Below are positions 26,977 to 35,525 of a stretch of 64,000 bases of DNA, in pieces. The notes beneath the pieces are model-generated. The model was not told where the DNA came from. It saw nothing but the letters and a program-made list of their open reading frames with translations, and did no database searches. The translations under genes were made by a program, and so were the position numbers. The DNA lies in NCBI RefSeq assembly GCF_007992495.1, contig NZ_BKAJ01000073.1:23460-87459 (forward strand), given 5' to 3'. The stretch comes from Reyranella soli (GTDB lineage Bacteria > Pseudomonadota > Alphaproteobacteria > Reyranellales > Reyranellaceae). Position 1 is the first letter of the stretch, and each line of letters opens with the position of its first letter.

Positions 26977-29227
26977 GTCTCCCCTCGTGCTTTCCTCGCC
27001 GCACATCCGTCACGGCTCGAATGCCGGCCAGCCCATCACCCGTCGCGACGGTGTCCTCAAAGTGACGGGCAAGGCCCGCTATGCCGCCGACAACCATCCG
27101 CCGGGCCTGCTCTATGCCGTGCTGGCGACGAGCCGCATCGCGCGCGGCCGGGTCAAGTCGCTGAACGTCGAGGCGGCCCGGAGCCACAAAGGCGTGGTCG
27201 AGGTGATGACGCCTGCCAACCGGCCGAAGCTGGCGCAGGACCCGGATGAACGATCGAACCCGTTCATGTTCCGGATGGATGCCCTGCAGAACGATCGCGT
27301 TCGCTACGCCAACCAGCCGATCGCGCTGGTGATTGCCGAAAGCCTGGAGGCAGCGACGGAAGGCGCGGTGCTACTCGAGCCACAGTACGAGACCGACACG
27401 GCGCGCATCGGCCTGGATGCCGGCGACAGCTTCGTGCCGCCTGCCGTCGGCATGGGGGCGCCCGCGGAGGTGCGCAAGGGCGACGTCGACGCCGGCCTCG
27501 AGGCTGCCGCCACAACCATCGACGCCACCTATGAGACGCCGACGCAGTTCCACAACGCCATGGAGCCGCATGCCATCGTCGCCGCGTGGGACGGCGAGCG
27601 GCTGTCGATCGACATGCCGAGCCAGGGGTTGGAGTTCGCGCGCGGCCGCGCCGCCGGGCTGCTGGGCATTCCGCCCGAACAGATCCATATCCGCAGCCCG
27701 TTTCTCGGCGGCGGCTTCGGCGGCAAAGGCTTCGTCTCCGGGCCGCAGCTGCTCGCCGTTCTCGCCGCGAAGATGACCGGGCGACCGGTCAAGCTGGTGC
27801 TGCGCCGCGACCAGCTCTACGGGCCGTTCGGCCATCGTCCGCCGACGCGCCAGCGGGTCCGCCTGGGCGCCGCGCGCGACGGCGCACTGACGGCGATCGA
27901 CCATCACGTCCGGACCGCGTCGAGCACCTACGACGACTTCTTCGAGCCGGCCGCCAACGTCTCTCATGCGCTCTATGCCAGTCCGGCGATCGCGACGACA
28001 TACGAGGCGGTGCGCAACGATGTCGGCACGCCAACCTTCATGCGGGCGCCGGGCGAAGCGCCGGGATCGATCGCGCTGGAAAGCGCCATCGACGAGGCGG
28101 CTGCCGCCTGCGGCATGGACCCGCTCGCGTTCCGCCTCAGGAACTACGCCGAGGTCGAGCCGATCTCCGGCCGGCCGTTCTCGTCGAAGGCGTTGCGCGA
28201 CTGCTATGCGCAGGCCGCCGAACGATTCGGCTGGGCCGGCCGACCGGTGGCGCCGCGGCAGATGCGCGACGAGGCGGGCTTCCTGGTCGGCTGGGGCGTC
28301 GGCACGGCGCTCTTCCCGGCGCTGATGTTCCAGGCGCAGGCGCGCGCGATCGTCAAAAGTGATGGAACGGGAGTCGTCGAAACCGGCGCACACGACATGG
28401 GGCAAGGCGCGTGGACGGCGCTGGCGCAGATCGCCGCCGACGGGCTGGCGCTCGACATCGACCAGGTCGTGTTCAACGCCGGCAACTCCGACCTGCCCGA
28501 TGCCGGCATCGCCGGCGGATCGGCACACACGGCCACGGCGGGCAGCGCGATCCACAATGCCGGCGCCGACGTGATCGCCAAGCTGGCGGATCTCGCGATG
28601 GGCGACCGGCAGTCTCCGCTCTACGGCGCCGGCAACCAGGGCGTGGTGGCGCGCAACGGCCGCCTGCACCGTCGCGACGACGAAGCCCGCAGCGAGCGCT
28701 ACGCCGACATCCTGGTGCGCGCCGGCCTGTCCCAGGTCGAGGGCAGCGGCAGCGTCGCCGCCGACCCGGCCGCGCCATCCAACTGGGCGATGTATGCCCA
28801 TGGCGCCGTGTTTGCCGAGGTCAAGGTCGATCCCGATCTCGGCCAGGTCCGCGCGACGCGGCTGGTCGGCGCCTTCGCGGCCGGACGCGTGATCAATCCG
28901 CGGCTGGTGCGCAGCCAATACTACGGCGGCATGATCTGGGGCGCGTCGTTTGCGTTGAACGAGCAGGCGATCGTCGATGGCCGGTCGGGCCGCGTCATGA
29001 ATGCCGACCTCGCGGAATACCACGTGCCGGTCAACGCCGACGTGGTGTCGCTCGAGGCGCTGCTGGTCCACGAGGACGATCCGCATGTGAACGCCCTGGG
29101 CATCAAGGGCGTCGGCGAGATCGCCATCACCGGCACGGCCGGGGCCATCGCCAACGCCGTGTGGCACGCCACCGGCATCCGCGTCCGGCGATTCCCGATC
29201 AGGATCGAGGATCTTCTGACAAGCTGA
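26966..29227 (+). CDS. XDH-family molybdopterin-binding large subunit
   Basis: 753 residues. Domain 1 starts with the aldehyde-oxidase a/b hammerhead (GVLKVTGKARYAADNHPPGLLYA). Cofactor motifs follow: SPFLGGGFGGKGF, MRAPGEAPGSIALESAIDE, ETGAHDMGQGAWTALAQIAAD, and the catalytic Glu in IKGVGEIAITGTAGA. Together with the two preceding genes it forms a complete three-subunit molybdenum hydroxylase oxidising an aldehyde or N-heterocycle. No XdhC-type maturation gene follows. The substrate cannot be predicted from sequence. Confidence 0.93.
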   Translation: MPLESPLVLSSPHIRHGSNAGQPITRRDGVLKVTGKARYAADNHPPGLLYAVLATSRIARGRVKSLNVEAARSHKGVVEVMTPANRPKLAQDPDERSNPFMFRMDALQNDRVRYANQPIALVIAESLEAATEGAVLLEPQYETDTARIGLDAGDSFVPPAVGMGAPAEVRKGDVDAGLEAAATTIDATYETPTQFHNAMEPHAIVAAWDGERLSIDMPSQGLEFARGRAAGLLGIPPEQIHIRSPFLGGGFGGKGFVSGPQLLAVLAAKMTGRPVKLVLRRDQLYGPFGHRPPTRQRVRLGAARDGALTAIDHHVRTASSTYDDFFEPAANVSHALYASPAIATTYEAVRNDVGTPTFMRAPGEAPGSIALESAIDEAAAACGMDPLAFRLRNYAEVEPISGRPFSSKALRDCYAQAAERFGWAGRPVAPRQMRDEAGFLVGWGVGTALFPALMFQAQARAIVKSDGTGVVETGAHDMGQGAWTALAQIAADGLALDIDQVVFNAGNSDLPDAGIAGGSAHTATAGSAIHNAGADVIAKLADLAMGDRQSPLYGAGNQGVVARNGRLHRRDDEARSERYADILVRAGLSQVEGSGSVAADPAAPSNWAMYAHGAVFAEVKVDPDLGQVRATRLVGAFAAGRVINPRLVRSQYYGGMIWGASFALNEQAIVDGRSGRVMNADLAEYHVPVNADVVSLEALLVHEDDPHVNALGIKGVGEIAITGTAGAIANAVWHATGIRVRRFPIRIEDLLTS

Positions 29228-29406
29228 GTGCGGTGCCCAAGCGATCGCGAATTCGCGCAGCAAAAACAGCTGAACTTGTTCAAGGCGCTTTTGCCGCCAA
29301 AATGAAAGCACCAGACGAAGCAGCGGAGATACTCGTCCAGGCAGTCCTGTTGCATTCCTGCCAAACCTGAGCCACTTGACTCTTGAAGGCAGCAAGGACG
29401 CAAGCA

Positions 29407-31014
29407 ATGACCACCGTGACGATCGCTCCCCGGGATCTCAAGCAACGACTGCGCGACATCATCAAGGGTAACGGCCGCGAGCTCGCCTTCCTCGATGTGC
29501 GCGAGGACGGTCAACGCGGCATGGCCCATCCCTTGTTGTCGGTCGGCCTGCACTACTCCACCCTCGAGGCGATGGTCGGCCGACTGGTGCCGCGCCGATC
29601 GACGCCCATCGTGCTGATGGACGGGGGAGACGGGGTCTCGGAACGGGCAGCCAAACGTCTTGCTGCGCTCGGTTATTCCGAGATCGCCGTGATGAGTGGC
29701 GGGGTCGAGGCCTGGAAGTCCGCCGGATACGAGCTGTTCATGGGACACAACGTGGTCAGCAAGTCCTTCGGCGAGATGGTCGAGCACGCCTGCCACACGC
29801 CTTCCATCTCCGCCGAAGAGCTGAAGGCGATGCAGGATCGCGGCGACAGGCTGGTCGTGCTGGACGGCCGCACACCCGAGGAACACCACCGGCAATGCCT
29901 GCCGGGCGGCATCAGTGTTCCCAACGCCGAGCTCGTCTATCGGGTCCACGATCTTGCCCCCGACGCCGAAACCACCGTAGTGGTGAATTGCGCGGGCCGT
30001 ACGCGAAGCATCATCGGCGCGCAGGCCCTTCGCAATGCGCGCATACCGAACAAGGTCGTCGCCTTCCGCAACGGCACGATGGGCTGGACGCTGGCGGGCT
30101 TCACGCCCCAGCTCGGCAGCACGCTGAGCTACGGACCGGTCTCGGTCAGCGGGCAGGCGCAGGCCCAACAATGGGCCGCGGGCATGAAGAACCGCTACGG
30201 CGTGCAGTCGGTCGACCGCAAGACCCTGGACGCGTGGCGCAATGAGGCGAACCGGACGACGTTCCTGTTCGACGTGCGCGACGAGCGCGAGTATTCCGAC
30301 GGCCATGTGCCGGGTGCGCTGTCGATTGCCGGCGGCCAGCTTGTGCAAACCACTGACGAGTGGATGGGGGTGCGCGGCGCCAGGGTGGTGCTGACCGACG
30401 ATACCGGCGTGCGCGCCAGCGTCACCGCCCACTGGCTCGCTCAGATGGGCTGGGATGTCTATGTGCTCGAAGGCGGAATCGGGTCGGGGCCAGTCGAGCG
30501 CGGTCCCTTGAAGCAGCCGGTGCTCGGGCTCGAGTCCATAGCGACATCGCAGGTCACCCCGAAGGAGCTGAAGGCGCTGATCGATGCCGGTGACGCCGTG
30601 GTGCTCGATGCCGGACCGGGCCTCGCCTACCGCAAGACCCACATTCCCGGCGCGATCTGGGGATGCCGGCCTCAGCTAGCCAAGGCCGTGGCCAAGCTCG
30701 GCAAGGCCAAGTGCATCGTTCTCACCTCACCCGATGCGGTGCGGGCCAAGCTGGCGTCGGTCGACCTGCCTGACCTGACCGACGCCAGGATCGCCGTGCT
30801 CGAGGGCGGCACGGACGCGTGGGTGGTTGCCGGTTTTCCGACCAAGGAGAGCCCTGACACGCCCTCGAACGAGGAGATCATCGATCACCTGGTCTGGGTG
30901 GCCGGGCGTCGAACCGGCAACCAGGCCGAGATGAAGCAGTACCTTGCGTGGGAGCAGCAGCTCGTCGCCCAGCTCGAACGCGACGGCGATCTGCCCTTCC
31001 GCATCGTCGCCTAG
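29407..31014 (+). CDS. Four-domain rhodanese-like protein
   Basis: 535 residues from ATG 29407. Four successive rhodanese folds occur at roughly 8-112, 132-240, 265-370 and 385-480, each with a LDVRE/LDGRT/FDVRD/LDAGP strand and a GG-turn (MSGGVEAW, GTMGWT, LEGGIG, LEGGTDAW). Only domain 2 has the catalytic Cys (Cys195 in VVNCAGRTRS). The loop positions of domains 1, 3 and 4 hold MDGGDGVS, TDDTGVRA and TSPDAVRA without Cys. It may transfer sulfur with one active domain and use the others for binding. It lies about 180 bases after the XDH large subunit gene and could serve in Mo-cofactor sulfuration (inference only). Confidence 0.85.
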   Translation: MTTVTIAPRDLKQRLRDIIKGNGRELAFLDVREDGQRGMAHPLLSVGLHYSTLEAMVGRLVPRRSTPIVLMDGGDGVSERAAKRLAALGYSEIAVMSGGVEAWKSAGYELFMGHNVVSKSFGEMVEHACHTPSISAEELKAMQDRGDRLVVLDGRTPEEHHRQCLPGGISVPNAELVYRVHDLAPDAETTVVVNCAGRTRSIIGAQALRNARIPNKVVAFRNGTMGWTLAGFTPQLGSTLSYGPVSVSGQAQAQQWAAGMKNRYGVQSVDRKTLDAWRNEANRTTFLFDVRDEREYSDGHVPGALSIAGGQLVQTTDEWMGVRGARVVLTDDTGVRASVTAHWLAQMGWDVYVLEGGIGSGPVERGPLKQPVLGLESIATSQVTPKELKALIDAGDAVVLDAGPGLAYRKTHIPGAIWGCRPQLAKAVAKLGKAKCIVLTSPDAVRAKLASVDLPDLTDARIAVLEGGTDAWVVAGFPTKESPDTPSNEEIIDHLVWVAGRRTGNQAEMKQYLAWEQQLVAQLERDGDLPFRIVA

Positions 31015-31024
31015 TCGGCAGGTC

Positions 31025-31774
31025 ATGCCGTTTCGCGTCGTCACGCTCAACCTGGAGCAGGATCACAAGCGGTGGGAGGAGCGCCGACCGCTGATCGAGG
31101 CGGAGATCGCCCGCCTGAAGCCGGACATCGTCGGCCTCAACGAGGTGAGCATTCCCCTGCAAACGGCCCGCACCCTGAGGCGAACGGCAAGTGCTGCGTG
31201 TGACCGGGCGTTCAATCTCGTGCAACAGACACGCGTCAACGGGCTGAGCGAGGTCGAGGGCGAGGCGCTGCTCAGCTCCTTTCCCGTGCTGGAGACCGGC
31301 AACCTCGACTTCCGCACGCAGGACATCGTGGCCCTGGTTGCGCGCCTGGACATCGGCGGCACGCCCGTCGATGTCTACGTGACGCACCTCTATCGGTCGA
31401 TCGGCGATGATTCGCTCCGGCTCTTTCAGGCCCAGAAGCTGCTGGCCTGGATCGAAAGCCGCGACGACGCCGGGCAGGCCATCGTGTGCGGCGATTTCAA
31501 TGCGACCCTGGAGAAGCCCTCGGCGGCGTTGATGGCGACGCGCTTTCGCCCGACCCAGACGGCGCCCACGGCCTTCACGCCGCTTGCCGGCGCCGGCGGT
31601 GAGATCTCGCATCCCTACTGGCCAAGGATGGATCGCTGCATCGACTACATCTGGGTGTCGGAGAAAGTAAGGGTCGTGGCCAGCGGCACATGCTTCGACC
31701 GTGCCAGCGCCGACGATGCGACCCTGTGGCCGTCCGATCACGCCGGCGTTTGGGCCGACCTCGAGGTTGGCTGA
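31025..31774 (+). CDS. Endonuclease/exonuclease/phosphatase family protein
   Basis: 249 residues. The EEP fold shows RVVTLNLEQDHKRWEER, KPDIVGLNEVS with the metal-binding Glu, VYVTHLYRS, AIVCGDFNATLE with the catalytic Asp-x-Asn, and WPSDHAGVWADLEV with the terminal Asp-His. All catalytic signatures are intact. It could act on nucleic acid, sphingolipid or inositol phosphate substrates. It starts 10 bases after the rhodanese gene and so is probably in the same operon. Confidence 0.88.
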   Translation: MPFRVVTLNLEQDHKRWEERRPLIEAEIARLKPDIVGLNEVSIPLQTARTLRRTASAACDRAFNLVQQTRVNGLSEVEGEALLSSFPVLETGNLDFRTQDIVALVARLDIGGTPVDVYVTHLYRSIGDDSLRLFQAQKLLAWIESRDDAGQAIVCGDFNATLEKPSAALMATRFRPTQTAPTAFTPLAGAGGEISHPYWPRMDRCIDYIWVSEKVRVVASGTCFDRASADDATLWPSDHAGVWADLEVG

Positions 31775-31781
31775 CCCCGTA

Positions 31782-32798
31782 CTACGCTTTCAGCTTGAAC
31801 ACACGTTGGGCGTTCGTCTCATAGATCTGCTTGCGCTCATCCTCGGTCACGGCGGCGCTGTCCATGAAGCGCACGGCCTCGGCGTCATCTTCGTAAGGAA
31901 AGTCTGCGGCGAACAGGATGCGCTCGACTCCGAGCACGTCGAGGCAGAGCCGCAGCGCCGGCATCGAGGTGACGCCGGCGGTGGTGATGACGAAATTATC
32001 GAGAAAATACTGGCTGGGCAGGTTGGGAAGCTTGTCGACGCCACCAGTCTTGACTTCGAGCAAGTAGCGATTGTCGATGCGCTGTAGCCAGAACGGCAAA
32101 CCCTCACCCATGTGACCGAGCACGATTCTGAGCTTGGGAAAGCGATCGAACGTGCCCGACATGATCAGGCGCATTGCATGCAGCCCGGTCTCGGCAGCGA
32201 ACCCCCAGCCGGCGAAATAGAGGCCGTAGTCGAGGTAGGGCGTCACCATTGACGGCGCAGGCTCACGCGGATGAAGGTAGATCGGCACGTCCAGAGCTTC
32301 GGCCGTCTCGAATATGGGCCTGTACTTGGCCGCGTCGAGATACTGCCCTTTGGTATGGGAGTTGATGATCACGCCACAGAGGCCGAGCTCCTGGGTGGCC
32401 CGCTCGATCTCCCGTGCAGCCGTCGCCGGATGTTGCGGCGCGATCGCAGCCAGGCCCGCGAACCGCGTTGGATGGGCTTTCACTGCAGCCGCGAGCGCGT
32501 CATTCGATTCCGCCGCAAGCCGTGCCGCCAGCGGCCGGTCGAACACCTGCACGCCCGGCGACGTGAGCGAGAGGATCTGCATGTCGACGCCGATCGAATC
32601 CATGTGAGCGATGCGGCCGGCGCCGATGTCGAGCAGGCGATCATCCAGCGGCTTGTTCGCAGGCGTCTGTGCCAGGATGGTCTCGCCCATCTTGGCGAAG
32701 CCGGGTTCGACGTCGTGACTCGCCAGTACAACCTGCCATTGGGACACGATCTCGGGTGTCACGAAGGCTTCTTCCACCGCGATACGCCGGATGGCCAT
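31782..32798 (-). CDS. Amidohydrolase family protein, ACMSD/dihydroxybenzoate-decarboxylase type
   Basis: 338 residues from ATG 32798 (ATG 32804 is an alternative; AGGGAG lies just upstream). It begins RIAVEEAFVTPEI: the EEAF motif is that of 2,3-dihydroxybenzoate/salicylate decarboxylases. Further motifs are IYLHPREPAPSM, VLGHMGEGLPFWLQR and the metal-binding Asp in ILFAADFPYEDD. These metal-dependent TIM-barrel enzymes decarboxylate aromatic acids or hydrolyse related bonds. It is convergent with the EEP gene and, with the UbiD genes downstream, suggests a locus for aromatic acid decarboxylation. Confidence 0.88.
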   Translation of the reverse strand: MAIRRIAVEEAFVTPEIVSQWQVVLASHDVEPGFAKMGETILAQTPANKPLDDRLLDIGAGRIAHMDSIGVDMQILSLTSPGVQVFDRPLAARLAAESNDALAAAVKAHPTRFAGLAAIAPQHPATAAREIERATQELGLCGVIINSHTKGQYLDAAKYRPIFETAEALDVPIYLHPREPAPSMVTPYLDYGLYFAGWGFAAETGLHAMRLIMSGTFDRFPKLRIVLGHMGEGLPFWLQRIDNRYLLEVKTGGVDKLPNLPSQYFLDNFVITTAGVTSMPALRLCLDVLGVERILFAADFPYEDDAEAVRFMDSAAVTEDERKQIYETNAQRVFKLKA

Positions 32799-33141
32799 GA
32801 TCATGCTCCCTGGGTGATCCAGTCCGGACCGCCGCAGATAGTGCAGGCCGAAGCTGACGTCGATAGAGCTGCACTGTGGCAGTAGAGCCACATGGCAGAC
32901 AACCTCGATGAACGATGCAGTCGAGCATTGCCGCGGAATCGCTTCCGGCTCTATCGTCAGTTAGGCGTAGTGTCTGGAGAGTCTCGTGCACAAGGTGAAG
33001 CTCGACGACGATATCGTGAAGGTCGCTCTCGGGAGGCGGGGTCGTCTTCGACTTTTCGAGCCTTTGCAGATGTGGTTTCGACCGCGGACGTCACCTCGCT
33101 GCTGAAAGCTTGAAACGCGACGGCCGCCGGAGGAGACCAGC
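32799..33141. other. Divergent intergenic region without a supported gene
   Basis: This 343-base stretch separates the minus-strand amidohydrolase and the plus-strand sulfatase. Short open frames exist on both strands but none has a convincing ribosome site or family resemblance. It must contain promoters for both genes; GGAGGAG at about 33129-33135 is the sulfatase ribosome-binding site. I see no clear palindrome. Confidence 0.5.
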
Positions 33142-34926
33142 ATGGCGAATACAGAAGACGACGCTCCACCGAACGCCTCGCGCCGCACCGCGATGGCGTC
33201 GGGAGCGGCACTGCTCGGCACGACGATGCTTGCCGGCCTGTCGGCCAATGCCCAGCCGGCTGCGCCGCCGCCGGCCGGGGCGATGCCGCAGGACTACAAC
33301 ATCCTGTTCGTGCTGGTCGACCAGGAGCACTTCTTTCCCAAGTGGCCGTTCCCGGTGCCTGCGCGCGAGGCCATCAAGAAGAAGTCCGTCACTTTCCTCA
33401 ACCACCAGGCCGCGTCGTGCGTCTGCTCCTCGGCGCGGTCCGTCGTCTACACGGGTCAGCACATCCAGCACACCGGCATTGCCGACAACCTGAACTACGT
33501 CTGGCAGCGTGATCTCCAGACCAGCATCAAGACCGTCGGCCACCGTCTGGGCGAACTCGGCTACCACGCCTCCTACCAGGGCAAGTGGCACCTGTCGGCC
33601 AATCTCGATCTGTCGGCCAAGCCCATTGACGCGCCGCTACGCGCTTACCAGGACACGATTGCGTCCTATGGCTTCAAGGACTTCTTCGGCGTCGGCGACC
33701 TGATCGACGGCACGCTGGGCGGCTACAGCTACGACGACACGACGCTTGCCTCGGCGATCACCTGGTTGCGGACCGAGGCGGAGACGCTGCGCACGCGGGG
33801 CCAGCCTTGGTATCTCGCGGTGAACTTCGTCAATCCGCATGACGTGATGTACTTCAACTCCGACCTGCCGACGGAGAACATCCAGAGCCAGAGCCACGCG
33901 ATGCCGATCGCACGCGCGCCCGACGACGAGCTCTACCGCGCGACCTGGGACGACTATCCATTGCCGGCCAGCCGGCACCAGTCGTTCGACAGCCCCGGCC
34001 GTCCCGTCGCCCAGAAGATCTACCAGCAGATTCTCGACCTGCAGGTGGGGCGGTGGCCGGACGAGGATCGTCGGTGGCGGGCGTTGCGCGACTACTACTT
34101 CAACGCCATACGCGACTGCGATCGCAAGGTGGAGCTTCTGCTCAACGCGCTGCGCAACAACGGCATGGACAAGAACACCATCGTGATCTTTTCGGCCGAT
34201 CATGGCGAATTGGGCGGCAACCACCAGATGCGGGGCAAGGGCACGAACGCCTACTGGCAGCAGAACCACCTGCCCCTGATGATCCATCATCCCGCGTTCC
34301 AGGGCGGCGTCGAGTCCGAGGCCATCACCTCGCAGCTCGATCTCACGCCGACCATCATCGGCTTGACCGGGAAGGACGCTGCGGCCCGGGCCCGGGCTTC
34401 GGAAGGGCTGAAAGGCAAGGATTTCTCGTCATGGCTGCGCAGCCCGGCCCAGGCCGGCGTGCAGTCGATCAGGCCTGCGGCCCTGTACAACTTCGACATG
34501 TTGTCCTTCCAGGACCCGAAGTGGGCCGCGCTGACCGTCGATACCCGGGCATATCGCACGAAGACGTCGCAGGAGCAGTTGGCCCAGCTGGCCGGGCACC
34601 CGCCGAACTTCCTCAATCGCGTGGCGATCCGCAGCATCTGGGATGGCCGCTATCGCTTCTCGCGATACTTCTCGCCGGTTCGATTCAACACTCCGGCTTC
34701 GTTGGAAGAGCTTTTTGAGACGAACGATGTCGAGGTCTACGACCGTCGCAACGATCCCGAGGAGATGAACAATCTCGCCGCCGACCCGAAGCGACACGGA
34801 GATCTCATCGTGGCACTGAACCAGGAGACCAATCGGCGCATCGCCGAGGAGGTCGGCGAGGACAACGGCCACTTCCTGCCGATTCGCGACGGCAAATGGC
34901 ACTTCCCTCCCGCGGCCGACAGATAG
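33142..34926 (+). CDS. Tat-exported sulfatase family protein
   Basis: 594 residues. The N-terminus has a twin-Arg signal (NASRRTAMAS, then a hydrophobic stretch ending LSANAQ, about 11-38). The sulfatase/alkaline phosphatase fold follows: NILFVLVDQEH near 53, the modified-residue motif region ASCVCSSARS (Cys95, Arg99, here CSSAR rather than CxPSR), YHASYQGKWHL, NFVNPHDVMYF, and IFSADHGELGGNHQM with the metal-binding Asp-His. Formylglycine formation at Cys95 is plausible, but the motif deviates from the consensus. It would desulfate organic sulfate esters in the periplasm. A near copy of its signal sequence occurs 7.4 kb downstream. Confidence 0.9.
   Translation: MANTEDDAPPNASRRTAMASGAALLGTTMLAGLSANAQPAAPPPAGAMPQDYNILFVLVDQEHFFPKWPFPVPAREAIKKKSVTFLNHQAASCVCSSARSVVYTGQHIQHTGIADNLNYVWQRDLQTSIKTVGHRLGELGYHASYQGKWHLSANLDLSAKPIDAPLRAYQDTIASYGFKDFFGVGDLIDGTLGGYSYDDTTLASAITWLRTEAETLRTRGQPWYLAVNFVNPHDVMYFNSDLPTENIQSQSHAMPIARAPDDELYRATWDDYPLPASRHQSFDSPGRPVAQKIYQQILDLQVGRWPDEDRRWRALRDYYFNAIRDCDRKVELLLNALRNNGMDKNTIVIFSADHGELGGNHQMRGKGTNAYWQQNHLPLMIHHPAFQGGVESEAITSQLDLTPTIIGLTGKDAAARARASEGLKGKDFSSWLRSPAQAGVQSIRPAALYNFDMLSFQDPKWAALTVDTRAYRTKTSQEQLAQLAGHPPNFLNRVAIRSIWDGRYRFSRYFSPVRFNTPASLEELFETNDVEVYDRRNDPEEMNNLAADPKRHGDLIVALNQETNRRIAEEVGEDNGHFLPIRDGKWHFPPAADR
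33172..33255 (+). repeat. Signal-peptide coding repeat, copy 1
   Basis: These 84 bases encode the twin-arginine signal of the sulfatase. By eye about 72 of 84 positions match 40621-40704, including long runs around GCGATGGCGTCGGGA and CTGTCGGCCAATGCCCAG. Similarity continues neither upstream nor downstream, so the repeat covers only the export signal. Confidence 0.75.
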
Positions 34927-34940
34927 GGGAAGAGCAAAAG

Positions 34941-34962
34941 GCCGTTCCCTTCCGGGAACGGC
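34941..34962 (+). terminator. Hairpin after the sulfatase gene
   Basis: GCCGTTCCC-TTCC-GGGAACGGC is a perfect 9-bp stem with a four-base loop, 15 bases after the sulfatase stop. No run of T follows, so it is terminator-like but may need Rho. Confidence 0.6.
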
Positions 34963-35080
34963 TCCGTGATCAAGGTCTTTGCTTGTTCCGCTTTGCGCGG
35001 CTATCGTTCGAACATGGATTCCATGCCGCTTAGTTTGCTCGCCTGCTGCTGAGTGCGCGTTATTCAGTGGAGAAGCGTCT

Positions 35081-35506
35081 GTGCCAAGTCATGCTCTTCG
35101 TCATGTCGTCAACATCACTGGTGATGCTGCCAAGGTGCATGGCGCGCTCACGACGCTCGAGGGACTGAAGGGCTGGACGATGGCCGAAGTCTCCGGCAAG
35201 GGCGGCGTCGGCTCGCAGTGGACGCTGAAATATCCGAGCGGTCCGACCTTCGTCTGGGAGGTCACCGCTCAGGACGATCACAAGGTGGCATGGAAGTGCG
35301 CCTCGGGGCCGGGCGACTCGGCCGGCACGACCGTCACCTTCGATCTCGGCAAGACGCCGCACGGCCGCGTGCAGATCGCCTTCTCCCATGCCGGCTGGCC
35401 GCACCAGCAGGGCAACTTCGACAAGTGCAACGCGCTCTGGGGCATGATGCTGCATCATCTCCGGTCCTATGTGGAGAAAGGCAAGGTCGCGCCCGCTTAT
35501 TCCTGA
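35081..35506 (+). CDS. SRPBCC-fold protein
   Basis: 141 residues from GTG 35081, chosen for the GGAGA eight bases upstream and because the family begins at this point (PSHALRHVVNITGDAAKVHGAL). The helix-grip fold is indicated by FVWEVTAQDDHKVAWKCASG, TTVTFDLGKTPHGRVQIAFSHAGW and the final long helix GMMLHHLRSYVEKG, as in AHSA1/activator-type SRPBCC proteins. It probably binds a hydrophobic or aromatic ligand. It lies 19 bases before the UbiD gene. Confidence 0.82.
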   Translation: MPSHALRHVVNITGDAAKVHGALTTLEGLKGWTMAEVSGKGGVGSQWTLKYPSGPTFVWEVTAQDDHKVAWKCASGPGDSAGTTVTFDLGKTPHGRVQIAFSHAGWPHQQGNFDKCNALWGMMLHHLRSYVEKGKVAPAYS

Positions 35507-35525
35507 CGCGTTTCTCCAGAGCGGG

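Noticed and set aside
29233..29370. A 45-codon frame starting at GTG between the XDH large subunit and the rhodanese gene.
   Set aside because: No ribosome site, no recognisable motif and only partly conserved-looking composition; too little to call a gene.
27371..29407. A 678-codon minus-strand frame opposite the XDH large subunit.
   Set aside because: Antisense shadow; rich in Arg, His and Asp with no domain, while the plus strand encodes a full XDH large subunit.
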